Assembly: GCF_021729035.1 (NCBI RefSeq)
Contig: NZ_JAJSAP010000005.1
Span: 248,001 to 312,000, forward strand
Origin: Microbulbifer sediminum
GTDB taxonomy: Bacteria; Pseudomonadota; Gammaproteobacteria; Pseudomonadales; Cellvibrionaceae
DNA length: 64,000 nucleotides
Reading direction: 5' to 3'
In this document: positions 55,395 to 64,000 of the stretch, one piece after another
Numbering within the stretch: the first letter of the stretch is position 1
Layout of the letters: each line of letters opens with the position of its first letter
The notes under the pieces: model-generated
Databases searched by the model: none
What the model was told of the DNA's origin: nothing
The model's input: only the letters and a program-made list of their open reading frames with translations
Position numbers and translations under genes: made by a program

Positions 55395-56128
55395 TGTCTC
55401 AATTCCTCTTCGATTAGCGTGCCCTCTTCACCGCCCACCACGATATTGAGCAGTGCGCCGGTCTTGTCCATGCGGAATACCCGCACGGGCATATTGTTAT
55501 CACGGCACAGGCAGATTGCGGTTAGATCCATCACCCCGAGCTTCTTGTCGAGCACTTCGTCAAAGGTAAGCTGCTCGTAGCGGGTCGCCGAGGGGTCCAG
55601 CACCGGGTCGGCAGAGTAGACGCCATCCACCTTGGTGGCCTTGAGCACCAGCTCAGCCTCGATCTCGATACCGCGCAGGCAGGCGGCGGAATCGGTGGTA
55701 AAGAACGGGTTGCCCGTGCCCGCCGCAAAAATCAGTACTTCACCACGCTCCAGGTGACGGATAGCGGCCCTGCGGTCATAGTGATCGACGATACCACTCA
55801 TCTGGATCGAGGACATGACCCGCGAGGAGATATTGGAGCGCTCCAGGGCGTCGCGCATGGCCAGGGCGTTCATGACGGTCGCCAGCATCCCCATATGGTC
55901 GCCGGTTACCCGGTCCAGCCCGGCGGCGTGGAGCGCGGCACCACGGAACAGGTTGCCGCCGCCGATCACCAGGCCCACCTGGACACCGATACCTACCAGC
56001 TGTCCGATTTCCAGGGCCATCTTGTCCAGTACCTTGGGGCTGATTCCAAACCCCTGGTCCCCCATCAGCTCCTCACCGCTGAGCTTTAACAGGATTCGCT
56101 TGTACTTGCGGTCTTTTACACCGGGCAT
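55391..56128 (-). CDS. pyrH: Uridylate kinase
   Basis: A 245-residue UMP kinase of the amino-acid-kinase fold. The N-terminus reads [32 protein letters not shown] binds phosphate, and [15 protein letters not shown] plus DGVYSADP are family motifs. It supplies UDP for RNA and for sugar-nucleotide synthesis. It follows tsf with a 154-bp spacer that carries two inverted repeats and overlaps frr. Confidence 0.97.
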   Translation of the reverse strand: MPGVKDRKYKRILLKLSGEELMGDQGFGISPKVLDKMALEIGQLVGIGVQVGLVIGGGNLFRGAALHAAGLDRVTGDHMGMLATVMNALAMRDALERSNISSRVMSSIQMSGIVDHYDRRAAIRHLERGEVLIFAAGTGNPFFTTDSAACLRGIEIEAELVLKATKVDGVYSADPVLDPSATRYEQLTFDEVLDKKLGVMDLTAICLCRDNNMPVRVFRMDKTGALLNIVVGGEEGTLIEEELRQ

Positions 56129-56195
56129 CCTCTGGTCCTCATTAGCGCTGGCAGGTATTGCCGCCGAACATTACAACAATTTCGGTCATTTACAC

Positions 56196-56244
56196 AGAGG
56201 GGTGCCGCGATGGAGCTCTCCGAGCCCACCGCAAGCACCCCTCT
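56196..56244. repeat. Inverted repeat in the tsf-pyrH spacer
   Basis: AGAGGGGTGC (56196-56205) and GCACCCCTCT (56235-56244) form a perfect 10-bp stem; the 29-nt loop contains a smaller GGAG/CTCC stem. It lies between tsf and pyrH and may govern processing or attenuation. Confidence 0.6.
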
Positions 56245-56250
56245 GAAGCC

Positions 56251-56270
56251 GGCCGTCCCGGGGGACGGCC
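56251..56270. other. Hairpin just downstream of tsf
   Basis: GGCCGTCCC and GGGACGGCC pair with only 2 nt between, about 13 bp after the tsf stop. No T-tract follows on the minus strand, so termination would be partial or factor-dependent. Confidence 0.55.
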
Positions 56271-56282
56271 GTATTTTATCGA

Positions 56283-57146
56283 TCAGGAAGAAGATTTGAC
56301 CTGAGCGGCCACTTCGGCGGCGAAATCCACCTCTTCTTTCTCGATCCCCTCACCCACCTCGAAGCGGACAAAGGAAGCAACATCAGCACCGGCATCCTTG
56401 GCCAGCTTGCCGATGGTCAGGTCCGGATTCTTGACGAACGGCTGCTCCACCAGGCTGTTTTCCTTGAGGAACTTCTTGATACGACCACCCATCATCTTCT
56501 CGACGATCTCGGCCGGCTTGCCTTCCATATCCGGCTGGGCCTTGATGATCTCTTTTTCCTTCTCCAGGACCTCGGCCGGCATATCTTCCGGCTTGTTCAC
56601 CTGCGGATTCACAGCGGCAACATGCATGGCCACATCGCGGGCCAGCTCAACATCACCGCCGGTCAGGGCCACAATGGAGGCGATCCGGCTGTTGGAGTGC
56701 ACGTAGGTACCAACCACCGGCGCTTCCACAACCTGTACGCGACGCACACCGATGTTCTCACCGATTTTCTGTACCAGCGCTTCGCGGGCGGATTCGAGCT
56801 CGCCTTCCATCAGGGCGGCGACATCTTCCTGGCGCTCGGCAAATGCCTTCTCAAGCACTTTCTGAACGAAGGCATTGAAGTTATCGTCGCGGGCAACGAA
56901 GTCAGTCTCGGAGTTGACTTCAACCAGCACGCCGTAGCTGCCGTCCTCGGCGACTTTTGCAGCCACAACACCGTCGGCGGCAGTGCGGCCGGCCTTCTTG
57001 GCAGCTTTCAGGCCAGAGGCTTTGCGCAGGTCCTCAATCGCCTTCTCGATATCGCCATCGGCCTCGGTCAGTGCTTTCTTGCACTCCATCATCGGCAGGC
57101 CGGTGCGCTCGCGCAGTTCTTTTACCATAGACGCGGTAATCGCCAT
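56283..57146 (-). CDS. tsf: Translation elongation factor Ts
   Basis: A 287-residue nucleotide-exchange factor for EF-Tu. It opens [34 protein letters not shown], and has [13 protein letters not shown] (the EF-Tu contact) and HVAAVNPQV in the core. The length equals E. coli EF-Ts (283) within a few residues. It follows rpsB with a 119-bp spacer that holds an attenuator-like terminator. Confidence 0.98.
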   Translation of the reverse strand: MAITASMVKELRERTGLPMMECKKALTEADGDIEKAIEDLRKASGLKAAKKAGRTAADGVVAAKVAEDGSYGVLVEVNSETDFVARDDNFNAFVQKVLEKAFAERQEDVAALMEGELESAREALVQKIGENIGVRRVQVVEAPVVGTYVHSNSRIASIVALTGGDVELARDVAMHVAAVNPQVNKPEDMPAEVLEKEKEIIKAQPDMEGKPAEIVEKMMGGRIKKFLKENSLVEQPFVKNPDLTIGKLAKDAGADVASFVRFEVGEGIEKEEVDFAAEVAAQVKSSS

Positions 57147-57187
57147 GATTCAATCCTCGGGGTTCGTTCGCTAATGAATAGGATTTG

Positions 57188-57217
57188 AAAAAAAGGGGCC
57201 AGTCGAGGGGCCCCTTT
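57188..57217 (-). terminator. Attenuator-like terminator between rpsB and tsf
   Basis: Minus-strand AAAGGGGCC pairs with GGCCCCTTT around an 8-nt loop and is followed by seven T (plus-strand A 57188-57194). It would end part of the rpsB transcripts before tsf, adjusting the S2 to EF-Ts ratio. Confidence 0.85.
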
Positions 57218-57265
57218 CCGATCGGCAGCGTAACCATTCAGTGTTACACCGCTGTGCCGTGCGGG

Positions 57266-58012
57266 TTACTCCGCAGCGGCCTCGTCGTCACTTGCTTCGA
57301 CGTACTCGCTCTGAGCAGCGCTGCCACCGGCTTCCGCCACACCCGCCAGTACGGCGTCTGCCACAGCAGTGGTGTACAGCTTGATCGCACGGATGGCGTC
57401 GTCGTTACCGGGGATCACGTAGTCAACACCTTCCGGGTCGCTGTTGGTATCGACCACAGCAATAACCGGGATGCCCAGCTTGTTGGCTTCCTGGATCGCG
57501 ATGCGCTCGTGCTCGACGTCGATCACGAACAGTGCGTCCGGCAGGCCACCCATGTCCTTGATACCACCGATGGAGCGCTCAAGCTTCTCCATCATACGGG
57601 TGCGCATCAGGGCTTCTTTCTTGGTCAGCTTGTCGAAAGTGCCGTCCTGGGACTGGGCTTCGAGGTCGCGGTAACGCTTGATGGAGGCACGGATAGTCTT
57701 GTAGTTGGTGAGCATGCCACCCAGCCAGCGGTTGCTGACATAAGGCATACCAGAGCGCTCAGCCTGCTCGCGAATGGACTTCTGCGCAGCGCGCTTGGTA
57801 CCAACGAACAGTACTTTCTTCTTCTGGGCCGCCATACCCTTGATCACCTGCAGGGCTTCGTTGAAAGCCGGGACAGTGTGCTCCAGGTTGACGATGTGAA
57901 TCTTGTTGCGGGCGCCAAAGATGTATTGACCCATCTTCGGGTTCCAGTAGCGGGTCTGGTGGCCAAAATGGACACCAGCCTGCAGCATATCGCGCATGCT
58001 GACTTGCGGCAT
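57266..58012 (-). CDS. rpsB: 30S ribosomal protein S2
   Basis: A 248-residue S2 protein with [27 protein letters not shown] at the start. [38 protein letters not shown] and [36 protein letters not shown] are diagnostic. The acidic tail ([13 protein letters not shown]) is typical of the family in this group. The ATG at 58012 gives the normal N-terminus. A long upstream leader is described separately. Confidence 0.98.
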   Translation of the reverse strand: MPQVSMRDMLQAGVHFGHQTRYWNPKMGQYIFGARNKIHIVNLEHTVPAFNEALQVIKGMAAQKKKVLFVGTKRAAQKSIREQAERSGMPYVSNRWLGGMLTNYKTIRASIKRYRDLEAQSQDGTFDKLTKKEALMRTRMMEKLERSIGGIKDMGGLPDALFVIDVEHERIAIQEANKLGIPVIAVVDTNSDPEGVDYVIPGNDDAIRAIKLYTTAVADAVLAGVAEAGGSAAQSEYVEASDDEAAAE

Positions 58013-58205
58013 AGTAAACCTCAATATCTACGGAAGCTGCCATACAATGGCAAACACTTCCCGGGTTATATCCTCCACACACCCCATGCACCAATCCCCT
58101 TGCCCCTCGCGAAGCGGCTCGGGAACACCCAGGCGCATGTGCCGGTGTATGTGAGACGTTAGTCTTAATGGTGAAAGCCCGGGCACACGGCCCAGAGCGG
58201 CGCGC

Positions 58206-58211
58206 TTTATA
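58206..58211 (-). promoter_or_regulatory. Probable rpsB -10 element
   Basis: Minus-strand TATAAA is preceded by GG and followed by GCGCGCC, the GC-rich discriminator of growth-rate-controlled promoters. The region 17 nt upstream (TTCCCG) is a poor -35, so the promoter is tentative. Confidence 0.4.
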
Positions 58212-58293
58212 CCACATTCAACCGGGCCCGGGAAGCCAAAAAGCCGACAGCCGGCCTACCTGGGGCTGCTCCCGGGGTGCCCAGCGGAGCCGG

Positions 58294-58324
58294 TTGTGCC
58301 CGCAGCCCCTGAATCCGCTACAAT
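58294..58324 (+). promoter_or_regulatory. Probable map promoter
   Basis: TTGTGC (58294-58299) and TACAAT (58319-58324) are spaced by 19 nt, about 65 bp before map. The -10 is good, the -35 and spacing are only fair. Confidence 0.4.
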
Positions 58325-58387
58325 AGCGCGCCTCCCGGTCACCCCGGGATTCGACCAGACAGCAGCAACCAGCCCGGAAGTAAGAGT

Positions 58388-59158
58388 ATGACCACAGCCA
58401 CCAAGACACCGGAACAGATCGCCAAGATGCGCACCGCCGGCCGCCTGGCCGCAGAGGTGCTGGAAATGATCGGCGAGTATGTGGTCCCCGGCGTCACCAC
58501 CGAGGAGCTGGACCGGCGCTGCCATGACCACATAGTCAACGTCCAGGACGCCATTCCTGCCTGCCTGGGCTACCGGGGATTCCCCAAATCCATCTGCACC
58601 TCGATCAATGAAGTGGTCTGCCACGGCATTCCCTCAGAGAGCAAGGTGCTGAAAAAAGGTGACATCATCAATATCGATGTCACCGTGATCAAGGATGGCT
58701 GGTACGGCGATACCAGCAAAATGTACTTTGTGGGCAAGCCCGCCCCTCACGCCGAGCGCCTGGTGCGCATCACCCAGGAATGCCTGTACAGGGCCATCGA
58801 TATCGTCCGGCCCGGCACCACTCTCGGCGATATCGGCCACGTGATCCAGCAGCATGCAGAGAAGAATTACTATTCCGTCGTACGAGACTTCTGCGGACAC
58901 GGCATCGGCGACGTCTTCCACGAGGACCCGCAGGTCCTGCACTACGGCAAGCCGGGCACCGGGCTGGTGCTGGAAGAGGGGATGACCTTCACGATCGAGC
59001 CGATGATCAATGCGGGCAAAGCCGGCACCAAGGTGCTGCGGGATGGCTGGACCGCGGTCACCGTGGACCGACGCCTGTCCGCCCAGTGGGAACACACCAT
59101 GGCCGTAACCGGCGACGGAGTGGAAGTCCTGACCGCCCGTGGCGAGGAGAGCTTCTGA
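58388..59158 (+). CDS. map: Methionine aminopeptidase (type I)
   Basis: A 256-residue dimetal peptidase that removes the initiator Met. Metal ligands are in NIDVTVIKDGWYGDTSKM (two Asp), the His of GHGIGDVFHEDP, the Glu of FTIEPMIN and the last Glu in SAQWEHTMAVT. HVINEVVCHGIP-like SICTSINEVVCHGIPSE is the usual substrate loop. It is divergent from rpsB, as in E. coli and Pseudomonas, and precedes glnD. Confidence 0.97.
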   Translation: MTTATKTPEQIAKMRTAGRLAAEVLEMIGEYVVPGVTTEELDRRCHDHIVNVQDAIPACLGYRGFPKSICTSINEVVCHGIPSESKVLKKGDIINIDVTVIKDGWYGDTSKMYFVGKPAPHAERLVRITQECLYRAIDIVRPGTTLGDIGHVIQQHAEKNYYSVVRDFCGHGIGDVFHEDPQVLHYGKPGTGLVLEEGMTFTIEPMINAGKAGTKVLRDGWTAVTVDRRLSAQWEHTMAVTGDGVEVLTARGEESF

Positions 59159-59285
59159 TCCGATCCATGACCGGCGGCCTCCCATTCCTCCGCATCCGGC
59201 AAGCCGCTGGACAGCGACGAGCTCGATCACCGGCCGGGCCCAGTCCGGCCGCTTGCCGCCGACGATGACCCCAAGGAACTATCCG

Positions 59286-62009
59286 ATGCAGCTGGCGAAT
59301 ACACCCTACTTCACCCGCCCCCTGTTCTTCTTCGACCAGACCCGTTTCCGGCGTGCCCTGGAGGCGGGGGACAAGCCAGCCCTGGAGATATTCAAGGATG
59401 CCGCCGGCGCTGCTGACACACAGATGGAGCGGCGTTTCCGCGAGGGCGAGGACGTGCGCACCCTGGTACACGAGCGCGCCCTGTTCGTCGACTGCCTGCT
59501 TCACTATGCCTGGTACCAGTACCAGTGGCCCGGCGGCACCAGCCTGCTGGCTGTGGGTGGTTACGGGCGCGGCGAACTGCACCCCCACTCCGATATCGAC
59601 CTGCTGATCCTGACCGACGGACAGCCTGACAGCCACGTGGTGGACAATATCGAGCGCCTGGTGGCATTCCTCTGGGACCTGGGCCTCGATATCGGGCATT
59701 CCGTACGCACGCTGGACCAGTGCGTGGAGATGGCCGCCCGCGATATCACCGTGGCCACCAACCTGATGGAGTGCCGCACCGTTGTCGGCGATGACGGGTT
59801 GCGCGCGCAGCTGGCCGATCGTATGACCCCGGACAGGCTCTGGCCGGCGGACGAGTTTTTCGCGGCCAAGGCGACTGAGCAGAATGAACGCCACAACCGC
59901 CAGCAGGGCTCGGAATACAATCTGGAACCGAACATCAAGAACGCCCCCGGCGGACTGCGTGATATCCAGACCATCGGCTGGGTGGCCAAGCGCTACTTCC
60001 GCGTGCGCACCCTCAAGCAGCTGCAGGGCAAGGGCTTCTTCACCGAGGAGGAATTCGGCATCCTGCAGTCGGGAGAGGATTTCCTCTGGCGGGTGCGCTA
60101 TGGCCTGCACCTGCTGGCCGGCCGTGCCGAGGAACGACTGCTGTTTGACTACCAGCGCGAGCTGGCGAAACAGTTCGGTTATGAGGATACCGACACGCAC
60201 CTGGCGGTGGAGCAGTTCATGCACAGCTACTACCGCATCGTGATGGCACTGCGGGAGCTCAACGACGTGCTGTTGCAGTTCCTCGACGAGGCCATCCTGC
60301 AGCGCGGCCAGAGCGAGAGCGTTACCCCCATCAACGAGCGGTTCCAGCTGCGCGACAACACCATCGAGGTGACCCAGACCCGGGTATTCACCGAAGATCC
60401 CTCTGCACTGCTGGAGATCTTCGTGCTCACGGCGGAAAACCCGCGGATCGAGGGGGTGCGCGCCTCCACCATCCGCCTGATCCGCGAGCACCGCCACCTG
60501 ATCGACGACCATTTTCGGGCCGACCCGCACAATGCCGAGCTGTTTATGCAGCTGCTGCGCTCACCGCGCGGCCTGTCCACCCAGCTCACCCGGATGACCC
60601 GCTACGGTATCCTCGGCCGCTACCTGCCCGAGTTTGGCCGTGTCACCGGCCAGATGCAGCACGACCTCTTCCATATCTATACCGTGGACGCCCACACCCT
60701 GCAGGTGGTCCGCAACATGCGCAGTTTCCGGGGGCCCGAGGCCTGGGAAAAATATCCCATCGCCGCGGAGATCCTGGCGCGACTGCGCAAGCCGGAACTG
60801 CTGTATATCGCCGGCCTGTACCACGATATCGCCAAGGGGCGCGGCGGTGATCACTCGATCCTGGGTATCCGCGACGCGGACGCCTTCTGCCGCCGCCACG
60901 ACCTGCCGGCCCGCGATCGCCGGCTGGTATGCTGGCTGGTGGAAAAGCACCTGCTGATGAGCGCAGTCTCCCAGAAACAGGACATCAGCGACCCGGAGGT
61001 GGTGCACAGCTTTGCCCGCGAGGTGGGCGATCGCGAGCACCTGGATTACCTCTACGCCCTCACTGTGGCCGACATCAATGCCACCAATCCCGAGCTCTGG
61101 AACAGCTGGCGAGCCAGCCTGATGCGCCAGCTGTATCAGGCCACCCGGCGCGCCCTGCGGCGCGGCCTGGAAAACCCTATCGACCGGGAGGAAATCATCG
61201 AGGAAACCCGTATCCAGGCCAGCGAAAAGCTGCAGGCCCTCGGGTTACCGCAATCCTCCGTGGAGAATATCTGGGCACAGATGGGTGATGACTATTTTGT
61301 CCGCGAAAGTGCCGATAATATTACCTGGCACACCGCAGCCATCCATCAGCTGATCTGCGCCAATGAAAAGGGCGAGACCAACGACACGCTGGTCCTGACG
61401 CGGAATTCCGGCCCGGGCGAACACGACGGGGCGACGGAAATCTTCGTCTATACCCCCGACCGGGCCAATGTGTTCGCCGCCGTGGTCACCGGCCTCGACA
61501 TGCTAAACCTGAACATCCACGATGCCCGCCTGTACAACTCGGCCGCGGGTTACACGCTGGACACCTTTTACGTGCTCGATGAATCGGGCCAGCCACTGCT
61601 GGAAGACCCGGCGAAACTGGAACAGATCCGTACCACGCTGCAGGAAGAGCTGGCACTGGTGGAGGACTACTCCAAGGTGATCAAGCGCCGCACCCCGCGG
61701 CGACTGAAAATGTTTGAGCTGGAAACGCGTGCACACCTGACCACCGAGCCCGGCGACCATTACAGCACCCTGGAAATTACCAGTGCCGACCGCCCAGGCC
61801 TGCTGGCACGAATTGCACGAATTTTCATCGATCATGATGTGCAGCTGCACAACGCCAGGATTTCCACCCTGGGGGAACGTGTGGAGGATATTTTCCATAT
61901 TACCGATGCGGCCGGGAAACCACTGCTCAACGAGGAGTCCAACCGGCAACTTGAAGAGGCCATTTGCCGCGAACTTGATGCACACCAGACAACCCGGCAG
62001 GCACAATAG
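59286..62009 (+). CDS. glnD: Bifunctional uridylyltransferase / UMP-removing enzyme GlnD
   Basis: A 907-residue nitrogen sensor that uridylylates and de-uridylylates PII. The nucleotidyltransferase motif GGYGRGELHPHSDIDLLIL is at about 91-109. The HD hydrolase region contains AGLYHDIAKGRGGDHS near residue 515, and two C-terminal ACT domains sense glutamine (TEIFVYTPDRANVFAAVV and STLEITSADRPGLLARIARIF). The start is the ATG at 59286 with AAGGA 8 nt upstream; the frame is open for 49 more codons that overlap map and look non-coding. It is on the same strand as map. Confidence 0.95.
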   Translation: MQLANTPYFTRPLFFFDQTRFRRALEAGDKPALEIFKDAAGAADTQMERRFREGEDVRTLVHERALFVDCLLHYAWYQYQWPGGTSLLAVGGYGRGELHPHSDIDLLILTDGQPDSHVVDNIERLVAFLWDLGLDIGHSVRTLDQCVEMAARDITVATNLMECRTVVGDDGLRAQLADRMTPDRLWPADEFFAAKATEQNERHNRQQGSEYNLEPNIKNAPGGLRDIQTIGWVAKRYFRVRTLKQLQGKGFFTEEEFGILQSGEDFLWRVRYGLHLLAGRAEERLLFDYQRELAKQFGYEDTDTHLAVEQFMHSYYRIVMALRELNDVLLQFLDEAILQRGQSESVTPINERFQLRDNTIEVTQTRVFTEDPSALLEIFVLTAENPRIEGVRASTIRLIREHRHLIDDHFRADPHNAELFMQLLRSPRGLSTQLTRMTRYGILGRYLPEFGRVTGQMQHDLFHIYTVDAHTLQVVRNMRSFRGPEAWEKYPIAAEILARLRKPELLYIAGLYHDIAKGRGGDHSILGIRDADAFCRRHDLPARDRRLVCWLVEKHLLMSAVSQKQDISDPEVVHSFAREVGDREHLDYLYALTVADINATNPELWNSWRASLMRQLYQATRRALRRGLENPIDREEIIEETRIQASEKLQALGLPQSSVENIWAQMGDDYFVRESADNITWHTAAIHQLICANEKGETNDTLVLTRNSGPGEHDGATEIFVYTPDRANVFAAVVTGLDMLNLNIHDARLYNSAAGYTLDTFYVLDESGQPLLEDPAKLEQIRTTLQEELALVEDYSKVIKRRTPRRLKMFELETRAHLTTEPGDHYSTLEITSADRPGLLARIARIFIDHDVQLHNARISTLGERVEDIFHITDAAGKPLLNEESNRQLEEAICRELDAHQTTRQAQ

Positions 62010-62142
62010 GCAGGCGCCCGGTAACTTCGATGCAGCGGAACCCCGTCCGGGAAAGCTGCCGCGAGCGAACCGGCACGTGGCGAACAAGACTCCTCAGGCA
62101 ACAGCGGCACAGTAAATGCGCCGCCATAAAAAAGTAAGACCG

Positions 62143-63315
62143 ATGAACCCGAACCTGGACAAGCTACAGCCCTACCCCTTTGCCAAGCTGGCAAAACTCA
62201 AGGACGGCCTGGTCCCCGCCGGCAAACCCCATATCGCGCTGTCGATCGGCGAGCCCAAGCACCCGGCCCCCGCTTTTGTTCGCGACACACTGGTGGAGAA
62301 CCTGGACCAGCTCTCCGCCTATCCGGCCACCAGGGGACTCGACAGCCTGCGCGGCGCCATTGGCGAGTGGCTTTGCAAGCGCTTTGGGCTTGAGAGCGTC
62401 TGCCCCGACACCCAGGTTTTACCGGTCAACGGCACCCGGGAGGCGCTGTTCGCCTTTGCCCAGGCCGTCGCCTCCCCGGGCAGCAAGGTGCTGATGCCCA
62501 ACCCCTTCTACCAGATATACGAGGGCGCGGCCCTGCTCGCCGGGGCCACTCCCTATTTTCTCAACTGCACTGCAGAGACCGGCTTCCGCCCCGACTTCGG
62601 CGCAGTGCCGGAAGCGGTCTGGCAGGACTGCGAACTGCTGTACCTCTGCACGCCCGGCAACCCCACCGGGGCCCTGCTCGACCAGGATGCGCTGCGCCAG
62701 GTGATCGAGCTGGCCGATCGCCACAACTTCACCATCGCTTCGGACGAATGTTACTCCGAACTGTATTTTGACGAGGGCAATCCTCCCCCCGGGCTACTGC
62801 AGGCATGCGAGACTATGGGGCGCAGTGACTACAGTCGCTGCGTGGTCTTTCACAGCCTGTCAAAGCGATCAAACCTCCCGGGCCTGCGCTCGGGGTTTGT
62901 CGCCGGCGACGCGCGGGTGCTGGAGAAGTTCCTGCTGTACCGCACCTACCATGGCTGTGCCATGCCCCTGCCACACCAGCACGCTTCTATCGCCGCCTGG
63001 CGCGACGAGGCGCACGTCGCAGAAAACCGGGCACTTTACCGGGAGAAGTTCGCCGCAGTACTGGAAACCCTCGGCGACTGCCTCAATGTTTCAGCCCCCG
63101 AGGCGAGCTTTTACCTCTGGCCCCAGGTGGGTGACGGTGAGGCGTTTGCGCGGGAGCTGTTCCGGCAGCAGAACATTACCGTCCTACCGGGGAGCTTCCT
63201 GGCGCGTGAGTCCGGTGGTATCAACCCGGGCCGGGAGTACGTGCGCATGGCCCTGGTTGCAACACTGGAAGAATGCATCGAGGCAGCCGGACGCATTCGC
63301 GAATTCTGTAGTTGA
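62143..63315 (+). CDS. dapC: Succinyldiaminopimelate transaminase DapC
   Basis: A 390-residue class I/II PLP aminotransferase. The PLP Lys is in FHSLSKRSNLPGLRSGFVAGD. ALSIGEPKHPAPAFV and VNGTREALFAFAQAV are features of the DapC subgroup, and SDECYSELYFDEG is the usual motif for the pyridine-ring Asp. It acts in lysine and meso-diaminopimelate synthesis, supplying peptidoglycan. The ATG at 62143 begins the family N-terminus (NPNLDKLQPYPFAKL); its ribosome site is weak. The glnD-dapC order is that of Pseudomonas. Confidence 0.93.
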   Translation: MNPNLDKLQPYPFAKLAKLKDGLVPAGKPHIALSIGEPKHPAPAFVRDTLVENLDQLSAYPATRGLDSLRGAIGEWLCKRFGLESVCPDTQVLPVNGTREALFAFAQAVASPGSKVLMPNPFYQIYEGAALLAGATPYFLNCTAETGFRPDFGAVPEAVWQDCELLYLCTPGNPTGALLDQDALRQVIELADRHNFTIASDECYSELYFDEGNPPPGLLQACETMGRSDYSRCVVFHSLSKRSNLPGLRSGFVAGDARVLEKFLLYRTYHGCAMPLPHQHASIAAWRDEAHVAENRALYREKFAAVLETLGDCLNVSAPEASFYLWPQVGDGEAFARELFRQQNITVLPGSFLARESGGINPGREYVRMALVATLEECIEAAGRIREFCS

Positions 63316-63408
63316 ATCCGGGCCGCTCCGAGGAAAAAAGGTCAGCTGAACTGGCTGGCGGGAATCGGCAGATGGCCAGACCATTTGCGATCAGAAGTAG
63401 CAAATTTA

Positions 63409-64000
63409 ATGGCAGCAAAGAACTTACTCAAACAGGAACGGGTCGACTTTATCCTGGACAAACTCGAGGAGCTCTATCCGGAGACCCCGATTCCACTGGA
63501 TCACCGCGACCCCTATACCCTGCTGGTAGCAGTACTGCTCTCGGCACAGTGCACCGACGAACGCGTCAACCAGGTTACGCCTTCACTGTGGGAGCTTGCC
63601 GACAATCCCCGGGATATGGCCCGCGTGCCGGTGGAGGAAATCCAGCAGGTGATCCGCCCGTGTGGACTGTCACCGCAAAAAGCCCGGGCCATCAGCAAGT
63701 TATCCCAGATCCTGGTCAATGAATACCATGGCAGGGTACCCGAGAACATCGCAGCACTGGAAACCCTTCCCGGGGTGGGACACAAGACCGCCAGTGTGGT
63801 GATGGCCCAGGCCTTCGGCCATCCCGCCTTTCCCGTGGATACCCATATCCACCGGCTGGCCCAGCGCTGGGGGCTGACCAGTGGCAAAAATGTCACCCAG
63901 ACGGAAAAAGACCTGAAACGTCTTTTCCCGCGGGACAGGTGGAATCGCCTGCACCTGCAGATCATTTTCTACGGCCGGGAGTATTGCACCGCCCGCGGCT
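63409..64000 (+). CDS. nth: Endonuclease III (3' end cut by the window)
   Basis: A DNA glycosylase/AP lyase for oxidised pyrimidines; 197 residues are visible and the 3' end is missing. The helix-hairpin-helix with the catalytic Lys is LPGVGHKTASVV, and the catalytic Asp is in VDTHIHRLAQR. LLSAQCTDERVNQVTPSLW is the usual N-terminal motif, where many family members have SAQATD or SAQTTD. The Fe-S Cys cluster starts at the first Cys of the last visible stretch (REYCTARG). The ATG at 63409 is 94 bp after dapC. The rest would be outside the window. Confidence 0.9.
   Translation, partial: MAAKNLLKQERVDFILDKLEELYPETPIPLDHRDPYTLLVAVLLSAQCTDERVNQVTPSLWELADNPRDMARVPVEEIQQVIRPCGLSPQKARAISKLSQILVNEYHGRVPENIAALETLPGVGHKTASVVMAQAFGHPAFPVDTHIHRLAQRWGLTSGKNVTQTEKDLKRLFPRDRWNRLHLQIIFYGREYCTARG

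Larger units (their letters stand above)
58013..58387. other. 375-bp divergent spacer between rpsB and map
   Basis: It holds a probable rpsB promoter (TATAAA on the minus strand at 58211-58206 with a GC-rich discriminator) and an rpsB leader of about 185 nt, where S2 autoregulatory structures are expected in gammaproteobacteria. It also holds the map promoter near 58294-58324. I see no gene in it. Confidence 0.55.

Noticed and set aside
1-64000. tRNA, rRNA, CRISPR, insertion-sequence or prophage features
   Set aside because: I read the spacers for cloverleaf arms, repeated spacers, transposase motifs and terminal repeats and found none I could support.

Overview
This 64 kb window looks like core chromosome of a GC-rich (roughly 60-65%) gammaproteobacterium. 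The algU-mucABCD-lepA-lepB-rnc-era-recO order and the rnhB-lpxB-lpxA-fabZ-lpxD-skp-bamA-rseP-dxr-cdsA-uppS-frr-pyrH-tsf-rpsB / map-glnD-dapC order are those of Pseudomonas and its relatives. Several departures suggest a Cellvibrionales/Microbulbifer-like marine genus, but that is inference, because no rRNA or species marker is present. I found no tRNA, rRNA, CRISPR array, prophage, integrase of a mobile element or insertion sequence. Most of the window is housekeeping.

Layout. 1-1.0 kb: the C-terminal HPt end of a BarA/GacS-type hybrid kinase converges on recO. 1.2-14.4 kb: the envelope-stress and processing cluster era, rnc, a DUF4845 membrane protein, lepB, lepA, mucD/degP, rseC, rseB, rseA and rpoE, all on the minus strand, with divergent nadB. 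A peptidoglycan-recycling pair (mpaA and an L-Ala-D/L-Glu epimerase) sits inside this cluster. 14.4-19.8 kb: ygfX, sdhE, ygfZ, ung, a second Fe-S type uracil-DNA glycosylase, a phytase-like secreted protein, yajQ and yaeQ. 19.9-23.8 kb (plus strand): LemA lipoprotein, two TPM-domain proteins, then two tandem, diverged, uncharacterised membrane-anchored PDZ proteins. 23.9-36.1 kb (minus strand): lysS, prfB with its +1 frameshift, an orphan cueR, a Cys-rich lipoprotein, two small-molecule exporters, recJ, thrC, hom, dsbC and xerD. 36.3-40.0 kb: rplS-trmD-rimM-rpsP and ffh. 40.2-42.4 kb: ypjD and corB. 42.7-58.0 kb: the long lipid A / BAM / isoprenoid / translation run. 58.4 kb to the end: map, glnD, dapC and a partial nth.

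How it fits together. The left part holds a sigma-E circuit: the sigma factor, its anti-sigma regulators RseA and RseB, and the periplasmic protease MucD. Good sigma-E-like promoters lie upstream of both rpoE and mucD. The site-2 protease RseP and the BAM machinery lie far to the right. The right part couples lipid A acylation and disaccharide synthesis, outer-membrane assembly, undecaprenyl and CDP-DAG precursors, and translation factors. GlnD and DapC add nitrogen sensing and diaminopimelate synthesis.

The least explained sequences are the tandem PDZ pair (21.9-23.8 kb), a 26-bp inverted repeat between hom and thrC, a 28-bp perfect palindrome over the signal-peptide codons of rseB, scattered REP-like motifs with the core TAGGAGCGG, and an 8-bp tandem repeat at 27.6 kb. 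Nothing here is clearly a new defence or mobile system. The PDZ pair is the best candidate for an undescribed function.
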